Part shown: positions 49,409 to 57,816 of the stretch, one piece after another | Position numbering within the stretch: the stretch's first letter is position 1 | Layout: every line of letters starts with the position of its first letter | Origin: Tessaracoccus sp. MC1679 | GTDB taxonomy: Bacteria > Actinomycetota > Actinomycetes > Propionibacteriales > Propionibacteriaceae | Assembly: GCF_014164775.1 (NCBI RefSeq) | Contig: NZ_JACJGB010000005.1 | Coordinates: 1-64,000 of the forward strand | DNA length: 64,000 nt | Direction: 5' to 3' | Notes under the pieces: model-generated | The model's input: only the letters and a program-made list of their open reading frames with translations | What the model was told of the DNA's origin: nothing | The model's database searches: none | Made by a program: the position numbers and the translations under genes

Positions 49409-50833
49409 ATGACTGAACATTCACTTGACGAGCAGCTTGACTTCGACGCCGATCTCGAGCCGGACCTCGACGGAGACCAGGAAGACCTTGAGGCCCGGCG
49501 CTCGCTGCGCAGGGTCGCGGGGTTGCGCACCGAGCTGGAAGACGTCACCGAGGTCGAGTACCGCCAGCTGCGCCTCGAGCGGGTGGTGCTGGTGAGCGTC
49601 TGGACCTCCGGCACTCAGGAGGACGCAGACAACGCGATGACTGAGCTGAGGCTGCTCGCGGAAACGGCCGGCTCCGAAGTGTTGGCAGAGCTGGTCCAGC
49701 GGCGCAGCCACCCTGACCCGGCCACCTACGTGGGTCGAGGCAAGGTGGAAGAGGTCGCGGAAACGGTGCGCTCCACCGGCGCGGACACCGTCATCTGCGA
49801 CGGCGAGCTGGAGCCCGCGCAGCTGCGCAACCTGGAAGACCGGATCAAGGTGAAGGTGGTGGACCGCACCGCACTGATCCTGGACATCTTCGCCCAACAT
49901 GCCAAGAGCGCCGAGGGCAAGGCACAAGTAGAGCTGGCGCAGCTGCAGTATCTGAAGCAGCGGCTCCGCGGATGGGGCGGAAACCTCTCCCGCCAGGCGG
50001 GCGGCCGCGCCGCGGGGGGAGCCGGCATCGGAGGCCGTGGCCCCGGCGAGACGAAGATCGAGACGGACCGGCGCCGGATCTACAGCAGGATCGCGGTGCT
50101 GCGGCGGCGGCTCCGGGAGATGGACGCCACGCGGGAGGGAAAGCGCGCCGAGAGGCGGCGCCATCAGGTGCCGTCGGTGGCCATCGTCGGCTACACCAAT
50201 GCGGGCAAGTCCTCGCTGCTCAACAGGCTGACCGGGGCGGGGGTCCTGGTCGAAGACGCGCTGTTCGCCACGCTGGATCCCACCACGCGGCGCACCGAGA
50301 CGGACGACGGCCGCGTCTTCACGCTGACGGACACCGTGGGGTTCGTCAGGCATCTGCCCCACGACCTCGTCGAGGCCTTCCGCTCCACGCTGGAGGAGTC
50401 CGCTCAGGCGGACCTGCTGCTGCATGTCGTGGATGCCTCAGACCCTGACCCGGAGGGGCAGATCGCCGCGGTCCGCACCGTGCTCAACGAGATCGGCGCC
50501 TCCCAGGTGCCCGAGCTCCTGGTGCTGAACAAGGCCGACGCGGCAGACGAGGCCGCAATCATGGCTCTGCGGGCCAACCATCCGGACGCGGTGGTGGTCT
50601 CCGCCCGCACGGGCCTGGGCGTTGAGCCGCTGCGCGCGGAGCTGGACGCACGGCTGCCGCGTCCCGAGGTGCAGCTCACGGTGATGGTGCCCTATGAGCG
50701 GGGAGACCTGGTGGACAAGGTCCACAAGACCGCCGTGATCGACTCCCTGGAGCACACGGCTGAGGGCACCCTCATCACGGCACGCGTCCGCCCGGACCTG
50801 GCCGACGAGCTGGTGGCCTTCGTCCGTGACTGA
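49409..50833 (+). CDS. hflX: GTPase HflX
   Basis: 474 residues. HflX is a ribosome-associated GTPase that splits stalled ribosomes under stress. The N-terminal HflX domain has VSVWTSGTQEDADNAMTELR, HPDPATYVGRGKVEEVAETV, VKVVDRTALILDIFAQHAKS and the Gly-rich GGRAAGGAGIGGRGPGETKI. The G domain has G1 GYTNAGKSS, G3 DTVGFVRHLPHDLV and G4 VLNKAD. Acidic residues fill the first 40 positions. ATG 49409 is chosen; 13 codons upstream to 49370 are open but unlike the family. The dinG-like gene overlaps its end by 8 bp. Confidence 0.95.
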   Translation: MTEHSLDEQLDFDADLEPDLDGDQEDLEARRSLRRVAGLRTELEDVTEVEYRQLRLERVVLVSVWTSGTQEDADNAMTELRLLAETAGSEVLAELVQRRSHPDPATYVGRGKVEEVAETVRSTGADTVICDGELEPAQLRNLEDRIKVKVVDRTALILDIFAQHAKSAEGKAQVELAQLQYLKQRLRGWGGNLSRQAGGRAAGGAGIGGRGPGETKIETDRRRIYSRIAVLRRRLREMDATREGKRAERRRHQVPSVAIVGYTNAGKSSLLNRLTGAGVLVEDALFATLDPTTRRTETDDGRVFTLTDTVGFVRHLPHDLVEAFRSTLEESAQADLLLHVVDASDPDPEGQIAAVRTVLNEIGASQVPELLVLNKADAADEAAIMALRANHPDAVVVSARTGLGVEPLRAELDARLPRPEVQLTVMVPYERGDLVDKVHKTAVIDSLEHTAEGTLITARVRPDLADELVAFVRD

Positions 50834-52811
50834 TCACGGCCTCATCCTGGCCGCGGCCGTCGGGGAGATCCACGGCGAGGCCCGCCCGGGCCAGCAGGCG
50901 ATGGCGGACGCGGTGGCAGACACGCTGGAGGGCGGGGTCCACCTGCTGGTGCAGGCGGGCACGGGCACCGGAAAATCGCTCGGCTACCTCGCTCCGGCGC
51001 TCGCCCGCTGCGTGGACACCGACGAGCGCATCATCGTCGCCACCGCCACCCTCGCGCTCCAGGCGCAGCTGGCCAGCAAGGACATCCCCACCGCTCTCGA
51101 CGCCGTCGAGGAGGTGACGGGAACCCGGCCCAAGGCCGCCATCCTCAAGGGGCGCACCAACTACGCCTGCCTGTACCGGGCGCGGGCAGGCGGCTCGGCC
51201 GAACAGGACTCGCTGCTGGGCAGCTCCGCACTGGCCGAGGCCGCGGGCAAGGCCGACGACGTCTCCAGGCTCGGCGCCGAGGTGCTGGCGCTGAGGGAGT
51301 GGGTGGAGGAGGAGGCCGAGCGGAAGGGCCTGGCGGATCGTGACGACGCGCCGTCGCACACCGCCAAGGGCTGGGCGCAGATCTCGATCCCCACCCGCGA
51401 GTGCCTAGGGGTGGCTCTTTGCCCCTTCGGCTCGGAGTGTTTCGTGGAGGCCTCCCGCGAGGAGGCCCGCAGCGCCCAGTTGGTGGTCACCAACCACGCG
51501 CTGCTCGCCATCAACGCGATGCACGGGGGCACCGCGCTGCCGGAACACTCCGCGGTGATCATCGACGAGGCCCACGAGCTGGTCAGCCGGATCACCACCG
51601 CCGCCACAGACGAACTGACCCCTGGCGTCGTAGAGCGCACCGCCCGCCGCGCCCTCCCGTGGCTCGACGACGACCTCGGGGTGGACTTCCTGGACCAGGC
51701 GGACGTGCTGCGCGAGGCCCTGGCCGAATCCGATCTGACGCGCATCCTGTCGGCCTCCGCGCCGCTGCCGTTCGCCGCCGCGCAGCTGCGCGACGTCACC
51801 CGCAAGGTGGTCAGTGCGCTCGGGAAGGTCACCGACGACGCCGAACGCACCCAGGCATCGTCTGCCGTGAAGGAGATCTTCGACGTGGCGGAGCGGATCG
51901 CCAAGGTCAGCGAGGAGGACGTCGTGTGGGTGACCGAATCCGACATCCTGGGCCGCGCCGCCTACGTGGCGCCGTTGAATGTCGCGGGGCTGCTGCGGAG
52001 CCAGGTTTTCGGGGAGACCACGGCCGTGCTCACCTCAGCCACCCTCGAGCTCGGGGGCTCCTTCGAGGCGGCGGCCAGCTCCGTCGGGCTCAACTACAAC
52101 GACAGGCTCACCGGCGACGCCGAGCCCGCAGACAACTTCGCGTGGCGCGGGGTGGACGTCGGGTCGCCGTTCGACTACGCCCGCCAGGGGATCCTCTACG
52201 TGGCCAAGCGGCTTCCCCCGCCGGGCAGAGACGGGATGAGCCCCGAGACGCTCGCAGAGATCGCGCAGCTGATGTGGGCGGCCGAGGGGCGCACCTTGGG
52301 GCTGTTCTCCTCGCGCCGCGCAGCCGAACAGGCCGCGGAGTACTGTCGCCGGGAGCTTCCGGACCTGCCGCTGCTGTGTCAGGGGGATGCGCAGCTCTCC
52401 GAGCTGACCCGCACCTTCATCGAGGACCCGAAGACCTCCCTGTTCGGCACCATGTCGCTCTGGCAGGGCGTGGATGTGCCGGGGGAGACCTGCCAGCTGG
52501 TCATCATCGACAAGATCCCGTTCCCGCGCCCAGACGATCCGCTGATGCAGGCACGGAAGAAGGCCGTGGACGATGCCGGGGGCAACGGATTCATGAGGGT
52601 GGCAGCCACTCACGCGGCGCTGCTGCTCGCGCAGGGGTCCGGCCGGCTCATCCGCCGCCTGGAGGACCGGGGCGTGGTGGCCGTACTCGATCCGCGCCTC
52701 GTCACGAAGCGCTACGGCGAGTACCTCAAGTCCTCGCTGCCTGGGTTCTGGATGACCACCGACGGCGACATCGCGGTCCGCGCGCTGCGTCGCCTCCGCG
52801 GCTCGGAGTAG
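50826..52811 (+). CDS. DinG/XPD-type ATP-dependent DNA helicase
   Basis: 661 residues of superfamily 2. Walker A is VQAGTGTGKSLGYLAP and motif II VIIDEAHELVSRI. Cysteines for an iron-sulfur cluster are at NYACLY and in ECLGVALCPFGSECF, matching XPD/DinG helicases. Motif VI lies in AQGSGRLIRRLEDRG. These enzymes unwind 5'-to-3' and remove R-loops or G-quadruplexes. The GTG overlaps hflX by 8 bp. It converges on lexA with a gap of 16 bp. No LexA box precedes it here, so SOS control would need to act further upstream. Confidence 0.92.
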   Translation: MTDHGLILAAAVGEIHGEARPGQQAMADAVADTLEGGVHLLVQAGTGTGKSLGYLAPALARCVDTDERIIVATATLALQAQLASKDIPTALDAVEEVTGTRPKAAILKGRTNYACLYRARAGGSAEQDSLLGSSALAEAAGKADDVSRLGAEVLALREWVEEEAERKGLADRDDAPSHTAKGWAQISIPTRECLGVALCPFGSECFVEASREEARSAQLVVTNHALLAINAMHGGTALPEHSAVIIDEAHELVSRITTAATDELTPGVVERTARRALPWLDDDLGVDFLDQADVLREALAESDLTRILSASAPLPFAAAQLRDVTRKVVSALGKVTDDAERTQASSAVKEIFDVAERIAKVSEEDVVWVTESDILGRAAYVAPLNVAGLLRSQVFGETTAVLTSATLELGGSFEAAASSVGLNYNDRLTGDAEPADNFAWRGVDVGSPFDYARQGILYVAKRLPPPGRDGMSPETLAEIAQLMWAAEGRTLGLFSSRRAAEQAAEYCRRELPDLPLLCQGDAQLSELTRTFIEDPKTSLFGTMSLWQGVDVPGETCQLVIIDKIPFPRPDDPLMQARKKAVDDAGGNGFMRVAATHAALLLAQGSGRLIRRLEDRGVVAVLDPRLVTKRYGEYLKSSLPGFWMTTDGDIAVRALRRLRGSE

Positions 52812-52827
52812 CCGCTGAAGCAGGCCC

Positions 52828-53565
52828 TCAGAGCTTGCGCATCACCGCGACCACCTTGCCCATGATGAGGGCGTGGGTGCCGTCGATGGGGGAGTAGTCC
52901 GGGTTGTGCGGCAGCAGCCACACCTGGCCGTCCTTGCGCTTGAAGGTTTTGACGGTGGCCTCGTCGTCCAGCAGGGCCGCGACGATGTCTCCGTTGTTGG
53001 CGTCCGACTGCTGCCGCACCACCACCCAGTCGCCGTCGCAGATGGCGGCGTCGATCATGGACTCCCCGCGCACCTCCAGGAGGAACACCTGGCCTTCGCC
53101 GACCAGCTGCCGGGGGAGAGCGAACACGTCCTCCACCTGTTGCTGGGCCAGGATGGGCCCGCCGGCGGCGATGCGGCCGATGAGGGGAACCGCGACGGAC
53201 TTCGGGACGTCGTCGTAGGACTGCGCCGGGTCCAGCTGATGCTGCTCGCCGGGCATCGTGACCACGACGGCGCGGGGACGGTTGGGATCCCGGCGGAGGA
53301 AGCCCTTCTCCTCCAGCACACGGAGCTGGTAGGTCACGCTCGACGTGGAGGCCAGCCCTGCGCGGGCGGCCACCTCGCGGATGCTCGGCGGATAGCCCAG
53401 CTCTTCGATGGACTGCTTGACGACCTGCAGGATGGCCACCTGGCGCTTCGTCAGCCCGTGGACATCCTCCGGCCCGTCCGGGAAGGAGGCGATGTTGCCG
53501 AGCTCGGCCTCGATGGATGCGTTGGTGGGGCGGCCTCGTCGTGGGCGCTTCGTCTCTTCAGCCAT
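52828..53565 (-). CDS. lexA: SOS repressor LexA
   Basis: 245 residues. The winged-helix domain ([40 protein letters not shown]) is followed by the self-cleavage site Ala-Gly in [11 protein letters not shown]. The S24 peptidase domain carries the catalytic Ser in [16 protein letters not shown] and Lys in [11 protein letters not shown]. LexA represses the SOS genes until RecA filaments induce cleavage. A -10-like TAGGCT lies exactly six bases before the ATG and there is no ribosome binding site, so the mRNA should be leaderless. A LexA box lies just upstream, giving autoregulation. Confidence 0.97.
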   Translation of the reverse strand: MAEETKRPRRGRPTNASIEAELGNIASFPDGPEDVHGLTKRQVAILQVVKQSIEELGYPPSIREVAARAGLASTSSVTYQLRVLEEKGFLRRDPNRPRAVVVTMPGEQHQLDPAQSYDDVPKSVAVPLIGRIAAGGPILAQQQVEDVFALPRQLVGEGQVFLLEVRGESMIDAAICDGDWVVVRQQSDANNGDIVAALLDDEATVKTFKRKDGQVWLLPHNPDYSPIDGTHALIMGKVVAVMRKL

Positions 53566-53571
53566 GCCGGC

Positions 53572-53601
53572 AGCCTACCGCTCGCGAGAACGTGTGTTCG
53601 A
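53572..53601 (-). promoter_or_regulatory. lexA promoter: leaderless -10 element and LexA box
   Basis: On the minus strand TAGGCT (53572-53577) is six bases from the lexA ATG. On the plus strand GAGAAC-GTGT-GTTCGA (53586-53601) matches GAAC-N4-GTTC. The box lies in the spacer and -35 region, so bound LexA blocks its own promoter. Confidence 0.85.
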
Positions 53602-53688
53602 AATGTCGACGCGTGTCGCGAAGGGACCCGGAAAAAAGTGTCAGTGGGCTCGTGTGGACTGCATCTATCGCTCCCGCGACACGCCGGA

Positions 53689-53749
53689 TAGAACGAGTGT
53701 TTCATTCCGGCGGTGGAGGCGCTAAGGTTTATTTCGAACAGGCGTTCTA
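53689..53749 (+). promoter_or_regulatory. Two further LexA boxes before the small membrane-protein gene
   Basis: A strong box TCGAAC-AGGC-GTTCTA lies at 53734-53749, ending 19 bases before the ATG at 53769. A near match TAGAAC-GAGT-GTTTCA lies at 53689-53704, with one deviation in the right half. A TAAGGT sequence at 53723-53728 may be the -10 element. The divergent region to lexA thus carries three LexA-like sites. Confidence 0.8.
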
Positions 53750-53768
53750 GGTCAGGAAAGAGGTTGTC

Positions 53769-54107
53769 ATGACCGCAGCACAAGCAGTCAGCTTCAAGGT
53801 CGTTCATGCCGGCGCGCGTCGCGTGGTCACCGTGTCCCCGGCCGGCCGGCCAGAGCTCGCGGGACCCCTGGCCCGCCCGGCGAGGCCCGCCGCGCCTGGC
53901 CGCGTGGGCACTGTCTCCTCGTGCCAGGTGGCCCGCCCGGCCACGGCGTCGCCATTGCTGGCGTTGAAGGTGGCGTTCGTCGGTATCCTGGCCGCCGTCG
54001 GGCTCACCCTGTCTGCCGCCCAGTTCGTGGGCATGGCCCAGGTGGATCCGGCGACGGACTACGTCGCGGGGGATCCGGCCTGGGCGCATGTGACGGCCTC
54101 CCGATAG
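53769..54107 (+). CDS. SOS-regulated small membrane protein between lexA and nrdR
   Basis: 112 residues with no recognised domain. About 65 N-terminal residues are rich in Ala, Pro, Arg and Val ([20 protein letters not shown]), then comes one membrane helix ([20 protein letters not shown]) and a short external tail of about 20 residues. A LexA box ends 19 bases upstream and GAGG precedes the ATG. In mycobacteria and corynebacteria the gene divergent from lexA encodes an SOS division suppressor (ChiZ/Rv2719c, DivS), single-helix proteins, ChiZ with a LysM domain. Position, LexA box and topology suggest the same role here, but no LysM or peptidoglycan-hydrolase motif is visible. Confidence 0.75.
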   Translation: MTAAQAVSFKVVHAGARRVVTVSPAGRPELAGPLARPARPAAPGRVGTVSSCQVARPATASPLLALKVAFVGILAAVGLTLSAAQFVGMAQVDPATDYVAGDPAWAHVTASR

Positions 54108-54155
54108 GTGCGAAGTCGTCGGCGTTTCGCCCTTGCCCTCCGGCGGACCCCGATT

Positions 54156-54178
54156 TAGGCTGTCCCTACATCTAGTAG
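54156..54178 (+). promoter_or_regulatory. Putative nrdR-nrdJ promoter with NrdR-box-like repeat
   Basis: A -10-like TAGGCT (54156-54161) is followed by CTACATCTAGTAG (54166-54178), an imperfect palindrome resembling actinobacterial NrdR boxes; a weaker ACAGCGGTGT lies just downstream (54182-54191). NrdR normally represses nrd operons through paired boxes. The assignment is by resemblance only. Confidence 0.4.
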
Positions 54179-54270
54179 TTACAGCGGTGTCTTTCCCCTA
54201 TAAGTTGTGGTTCCGGCTGCAGCATGGCAAGGTAGGGCCTCCGCTGTCCACCAGGGAAGGCCCGCCGGTC

Positions 54271-54786
54271 ATGCACTGCCCGTTCTGCCGCAATACAGAC
54301 ACCAAGGTGTCTGATTCGCGCGCAACCGAGGACGGGTCAGCCATCCGACGGAGGCGGGTCTGCCCCGTCTGTGAGCGCAAGTTCACCACAGTCGAGCAGT
54401 TGGTGCTCACCGTCGTCAAGCGCTCCGGTGTGGTCGAGTCCTTCAACCGGGACAAGGTCATCATGGGGGTCTCCAAGGCGTGCAAAGGCAGGCCGGTGAC
54501 GGCCGCGCAGCTGGCGGCTCTGGCCCAACGCGTCGAGGAGTCGCTGCGTGCGTCCGGCCAGGCCGAGATCCCGGCCGAGCAGATCGGCGTGGCCATCCTC
54601 GGCCCGCTCGAGGAGCTGGACTCCGTCGCCTACCTCCGGTTCGCCAGCGTCTACAAGAACTATGACTCCGTGGACGATTTCCAACGCGAGATCGATCTGC
54701 TGCGCCTGAGCGCGGCCGAGAAGGATCTGAGCCGCGCCGCCGCGGTCGTCGGGCCCGTCTCGGCACAGCAGCCACTCATCAGCTAA
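54271..54786 (+). CDS. nrdR: Transcriptional repressor NrdR
   Basis: 171 residues. A zinc ribbon ([35 protein letters not shown] with four cysteines) is followed by an ATP-cone domain ([20 protein letters not shown]). NrdR senses dATP/ATP and represses ribonucleotide reductase genes. ATG 54271 is fixed by the zinc ribbon, which starts at residue 2; longer frames upstream are not part of the family. The nrdJ start lies 46 bp after its stop, and the two are surely co-transcribed. Confidence 0.96.
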   Translation: MHCPFCRNTDTKVSDSRATEDGSAIRRRRVCPVCERKFTTVEQLVLTVVKRSGVVESFNRDKVIMGVSKACKGRPVTAAQLAALAQRVEESLRASGQAEIPAEQIGVAILGPLEELDSVAYLRFASVYKNYDSVDDFQREIDLLRLSAAEKDLSRAAAVVGPVSAQQPLIS

Positions 54787-54832
54787 CACACATCTTCCAG
54801 CGCTACACATCAGGAAACCGAGGGGAATGACT

Positions 54833-57685
54833 ATGACCGCGACAGCCGCACGCGCCACGCGTACCAAGGACGCAGCGCCGCGCAAGGGACTCACCATCGA
54901 GCGGGTCTTCACCAAGAAGGGGGTGCATCCCTACGACGAGGTCGAGTGGGACCGCCGTGACGTGGTGCAGACCAACTGGCGGACCGGGGAGAACGTCTTC
55001 GAGCAGCGCGCGGTGGAGTTCCCGTCCTCCTGGAGCGTCAACGCCTCCACCATCGTCACCACCAAGTACTTCCGTGGCGCGCTGGGCACCCCTCAGCGTG
55101 AGGAGAGCCTGCGCACGCTGATCGACAGGGTGGTCACGTCCTACGCCAAGGCGGGTCAGGACTTCGGCTACTTCGCCACGGAGGAGGACGCCGAGATCTT
55201 CGGCCACGAGCTCACCTGGATGCTGCTCAACCAGTACTTCTCCTTCAACTCACCCGTCTGGTTCAACGTCGGCACCCCCTCGCCGCAGCAGGTCAGCGCG
55301 TGCTTCATCCTCAGCGTCGATGACTCGATGGACTCCATCCTCAACTGGTACAAGGAGGAGGGCTTCATCTTCAAGGGCGGCTCCGGCGCCGGGCTCAACC
55401 TGTCGCGCATCCGCTCCTCGAAGGAGCTGCTGAGCTCCGGAGGCACAGCCTCCGGCCCGGTGTCGTTCATGCGCGGCGCGGACGCCTCGGCGGGCACCAT
55501 CAAGTCTGGAGGTGCCACCCGGCGCGCCGCCAAGATGGTGGTCCTGGACGTGGACCACCCGGACATCGTCGAGTTCGTCGAGACGAAGGCGCGCGAGGAG
55601 GACAAGATCCGTGCCCTGCGCGACGCCGGGTTCGACATGGATCTGGGTGGCAAGGACATCACCTCCGTGCAGTACCAGAACGCCAACAACTCGGTGCGGG
55701 TCACCGACGAGTTCATGACGGCAGTGGTTGAGGGTGGCCCCTTCGGGCTGCGTTCGCGTACCGACGGCTCCGTCCTCGAAGAGGTGGACGCCAAGGAGCT
55801 CTTCCGCAAGATCTCCACCGCTGCGTGGGAGTGCGCCGACCCCGGCATCCAGTACCACGATCACATCAACGACTGGCACACCAACCCGGTCACCGGCCCC
55901 ATCACGGCGTCCAACCCGTGCTCGGAGTACATGAGCCTGGACAACTCGTCGTGCAACCTCGCCTCGCTGAACCTGCTGAAGTTCCTCAAGCCGGATGGCA
56001 CGTTCGACGCGGAGTTGTTCGTCAAGGCCGTCGAGCTCATCATCACGGCGATGGACATCTCCATCTGTTTCGCGGACTTCCCCACCGAATCCATCGGGGA
56101 GACCACCCGCAACTTCCGCCAGCTGGGCATCGGCTACGCCAACCTCGGGGCGCTGCTGATGGCCATGGGCAAGGGATACGACACCGACGGCGGGCGCTCC
56201 ACCGCGGCGGCCATCACGTCTGTCATGACGGGGGCCTCCTACCGACGCTCGGCTGAGCTCGCCGCCATCGTCGGCCCCTACAACGGGTACGCCGTCAACG
56301 CCGAGGCGCACCAGCGCGTGATGCGCAAGCACCAGGCCGCCAACGACGACCTGCGGGTGCTCATCGACGACAGGCACCTGTACTCCGTCGCCGCACGCGA
56401 ATGGGACCGGGTGGTCACCCTCGGTGCCAAGAACGGCTTCCGCAACGCGCAGGCCTCGGTGCTGGCCCCCACCGGGACCATCGGCTTCATGATGGACTGC
56501 GACACCACCGGCGTCGAGCCGGACTTCTCCCTGGTCAAGTTCAAGAAGCTCGTCGGTGGCGGCTCCATGCAGATCGTCAACCAGACCATCCCGCGCGCCC
56601 TCAAGCGCCTCGGCTACAGCACCGAGGAGATCGACGGCATCGTCGAGTTCATCGGCTCCAACGGCCACGTCATCGGCGCCCCCGGTCTGGCTGCCGAGCA
56701 CTACGAGGTCTTCGACACCGCCATGGGCGCACGCTCCATCAAGCCGATGGGCCACGTCCGGATGATGGCGGCCGTCCAGCCGTTCCTCTCCGGCGCGATC
56801 TCCAAGACCGTCAACCTGCCGGAGACGGCCACGGTCGAGGAGATCGAGGACGTCTACCTGCAGGGCTGGAAGCTGGGCCTCAAGGCGCTGGCGGTCTACC
56901 GCGACAACTGCAAGGTCGGCCAACCCCTCTCCGAGGGCAACGGGGAGACCAAGGAGGAGAAGAAGGCCGAGCCCGAGGTTCGGATCGAGTACCGGCCGAA
57001 GCGCCAGCGCCTCCCGAAGTCCCGGGCGTCGCGCACCACGAGCTTCTCCGTCAGCGGGGCCGAGGGCTACATGACCTCCAGCGCCTACGAGAACGGCCGC
57101 ATCGGCGAGGTCTTCCTCAAGCTCGGCAAGCAGGGCTCCACCCTGGCCGGCGTCATGGACGCGTTCTCCATCGCAGTCTCGATCGGTCTGCAGTACGGGG
57201 TGCCCTTGGAGAGCTTCGTGCAGAAGTTCACCAACCTCAAGTTCGAGCCCGCAGGCATGACCGATGACCCGGACATCCGGATCGCGCAGTCGTTCATGGA
57301 CTACATCTTCCGACGCCTCGCCCTGGACTACCTGAGCTTCGACGACCGCGCCGAGCTGGGCATCTACACCGCCTCGGAGCGCGCGCGCTACGTCGAGACC
57401 GGGTCCTACCTCTCCGAGGAGGACGAGGCGGCCATGTCCGAGGCGGACTCCCTGCGCAACGACGCAGGCGATGACTTCCAGGTCGACGGGGCTCGTCAGC
57501 CCTCACTGATCGACGCGCCGTCGACGGCCGGTTTCACCACGGCCCACACGACGGCGGAGCTCATGGAGTCGCTGACCGGCCGTGAGGTCGACGCCCCCTT
57601 GTGCATGACGTGCGGCACGAAGATGCGGCCCAGCGGGTCCTGCTACGTCTGCGAGGGCTGCGGCTCCACCAGCGGCTGCAGCTGA
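54833..57685 (+). CDS. nrdJ: Adenosylcobalamin-dependent class II ribonucleotide reductase
   Basis: 950 residues. It reduces ribonucleotides to deoxyribonucleotides with B12. Visible parts: NSPVWFNVGTPSPQQVSACF (first redox Cys), the finger-loop region NPCSEYMSLDNSSCNLASLN with catalytic Cys and Glu, and ASVLAPTGTIGFMMDCDTTG near the phosphate site. The Cys-rich zinc-like tail (LCMTCGTKMRPSGSCYVCEG) probably takes part in re-reduction. ATG 54833 is preferred over ATG 54827 because GAGGGG is 7-8 bases before it but only one base before the other. A strong terminator follows. No class I or III genes are seen here. Confidence 0.96.
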   Translation: MTATAARATRTKDAAPRKGLTIERVFTKKGVHPYDEVEWDRRDVVQTNWRTGENVFEQRAVEFPSSWSVNASTIVTTKYFRGALGTPQREESLRTLIDRVVTSYAKAGQDFGYFATEEDAEIFGHELTWMLLNQYFSFNSPVWFNVGTPSPQQVSACFILSVDDSMDSILNWYKEEGFIFKGGSGAGLNLSRIRSSKELLSSGGTASGPVSFMRGADASAGTIKSGGATRRAAKMVVLDVDHPDIVEFVETKAREEDKIRALRDAGFDMDLGGKDITSVQYQNANNSVRVTDEFMTAVVEGGPFGLRSRTDGSVLEEVDAKELFRKISTAAWECADPGIQYHDHINDWHTNPVTGPITASNPCSEYMSLDNSSCNLASLNLLKFLKPDGTFDAELFVKAVELIITAMDISICFADFPTESIGETTRNFRQLGIGYANLGALLMAMGKGYDTDGGRSTAAAITSVMTGASYRRSAELAAIVGPYNGYAVNAEAHQRVMRKHQAANDDLRVLIDDRHLYSVAAREWDRVVTLGAKNGFRNAQASVLAPTGTIGFMMDCDTTGVEPDFSLVKFKKLVGGGSMQIVNQTIPRALKRLGYSTEEIDGIVEFIGSNGHVIGAPGLAAEHYEVFDTAMGARSIKPMGHVRMMAAVQPFLSGAISKTVNLPETATVEEIEDVYLQGWKLGLKALAVYRDNCKVGQPLSEGNGETKEEKKAEPEVRIEYRPKRQRLPKSRASRTTSFSVSGAEGYMTSSAYENGRIGEVFLKLGKQGSTLAGVMDAFSIAVSIGLQYGVPLESFVQKFTNLKFEPAGMTDDPDIRIAQSFMDYIFRRLALDYLSFDDRAELGIYTASERARYVETGSYLSEEDEAAMSEADSLRNDAGDDFQVDGARQPSLIDAPSTAGFTTAHTTAELMESLTGREVDAPLCMTCGTKMRPSGSCYVCEGCGSTSGCS

Positions 57686-57698
57686 TCTGAGTCTGCGA

Positions 57699-57733
57699 GG
57701 GGCGGTCCGGCGATGAGCCGGGCCGCCCCTTTC
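57699..57733 (+). terminator. Rho-independent terminator after nrdJ
   Basis: GGGGCGGTCCGGC (57699-57711), loop GATGA, GCCGGGCCGCCCC (57717-57729) and then TTTC. The stem is 13 bp with one G-T pair. It clearly closes the nrdR-nrdJ unit. Confidence 0.8.
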
Positions 57734-57816
57734 AGGATCCGAGGCCTTGGCCCTCTCTGATGGGGATATCGTTCAGCCAGCGCCCACCGAGGGCGCCCGG
57801 GGAGAGGAACGCCACT

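Noticed and set aside
55250-56923. Minus-strand frame of 557 codons
   Set aside because: Antisense to nrdJ, with a composition typical of shadow frames.
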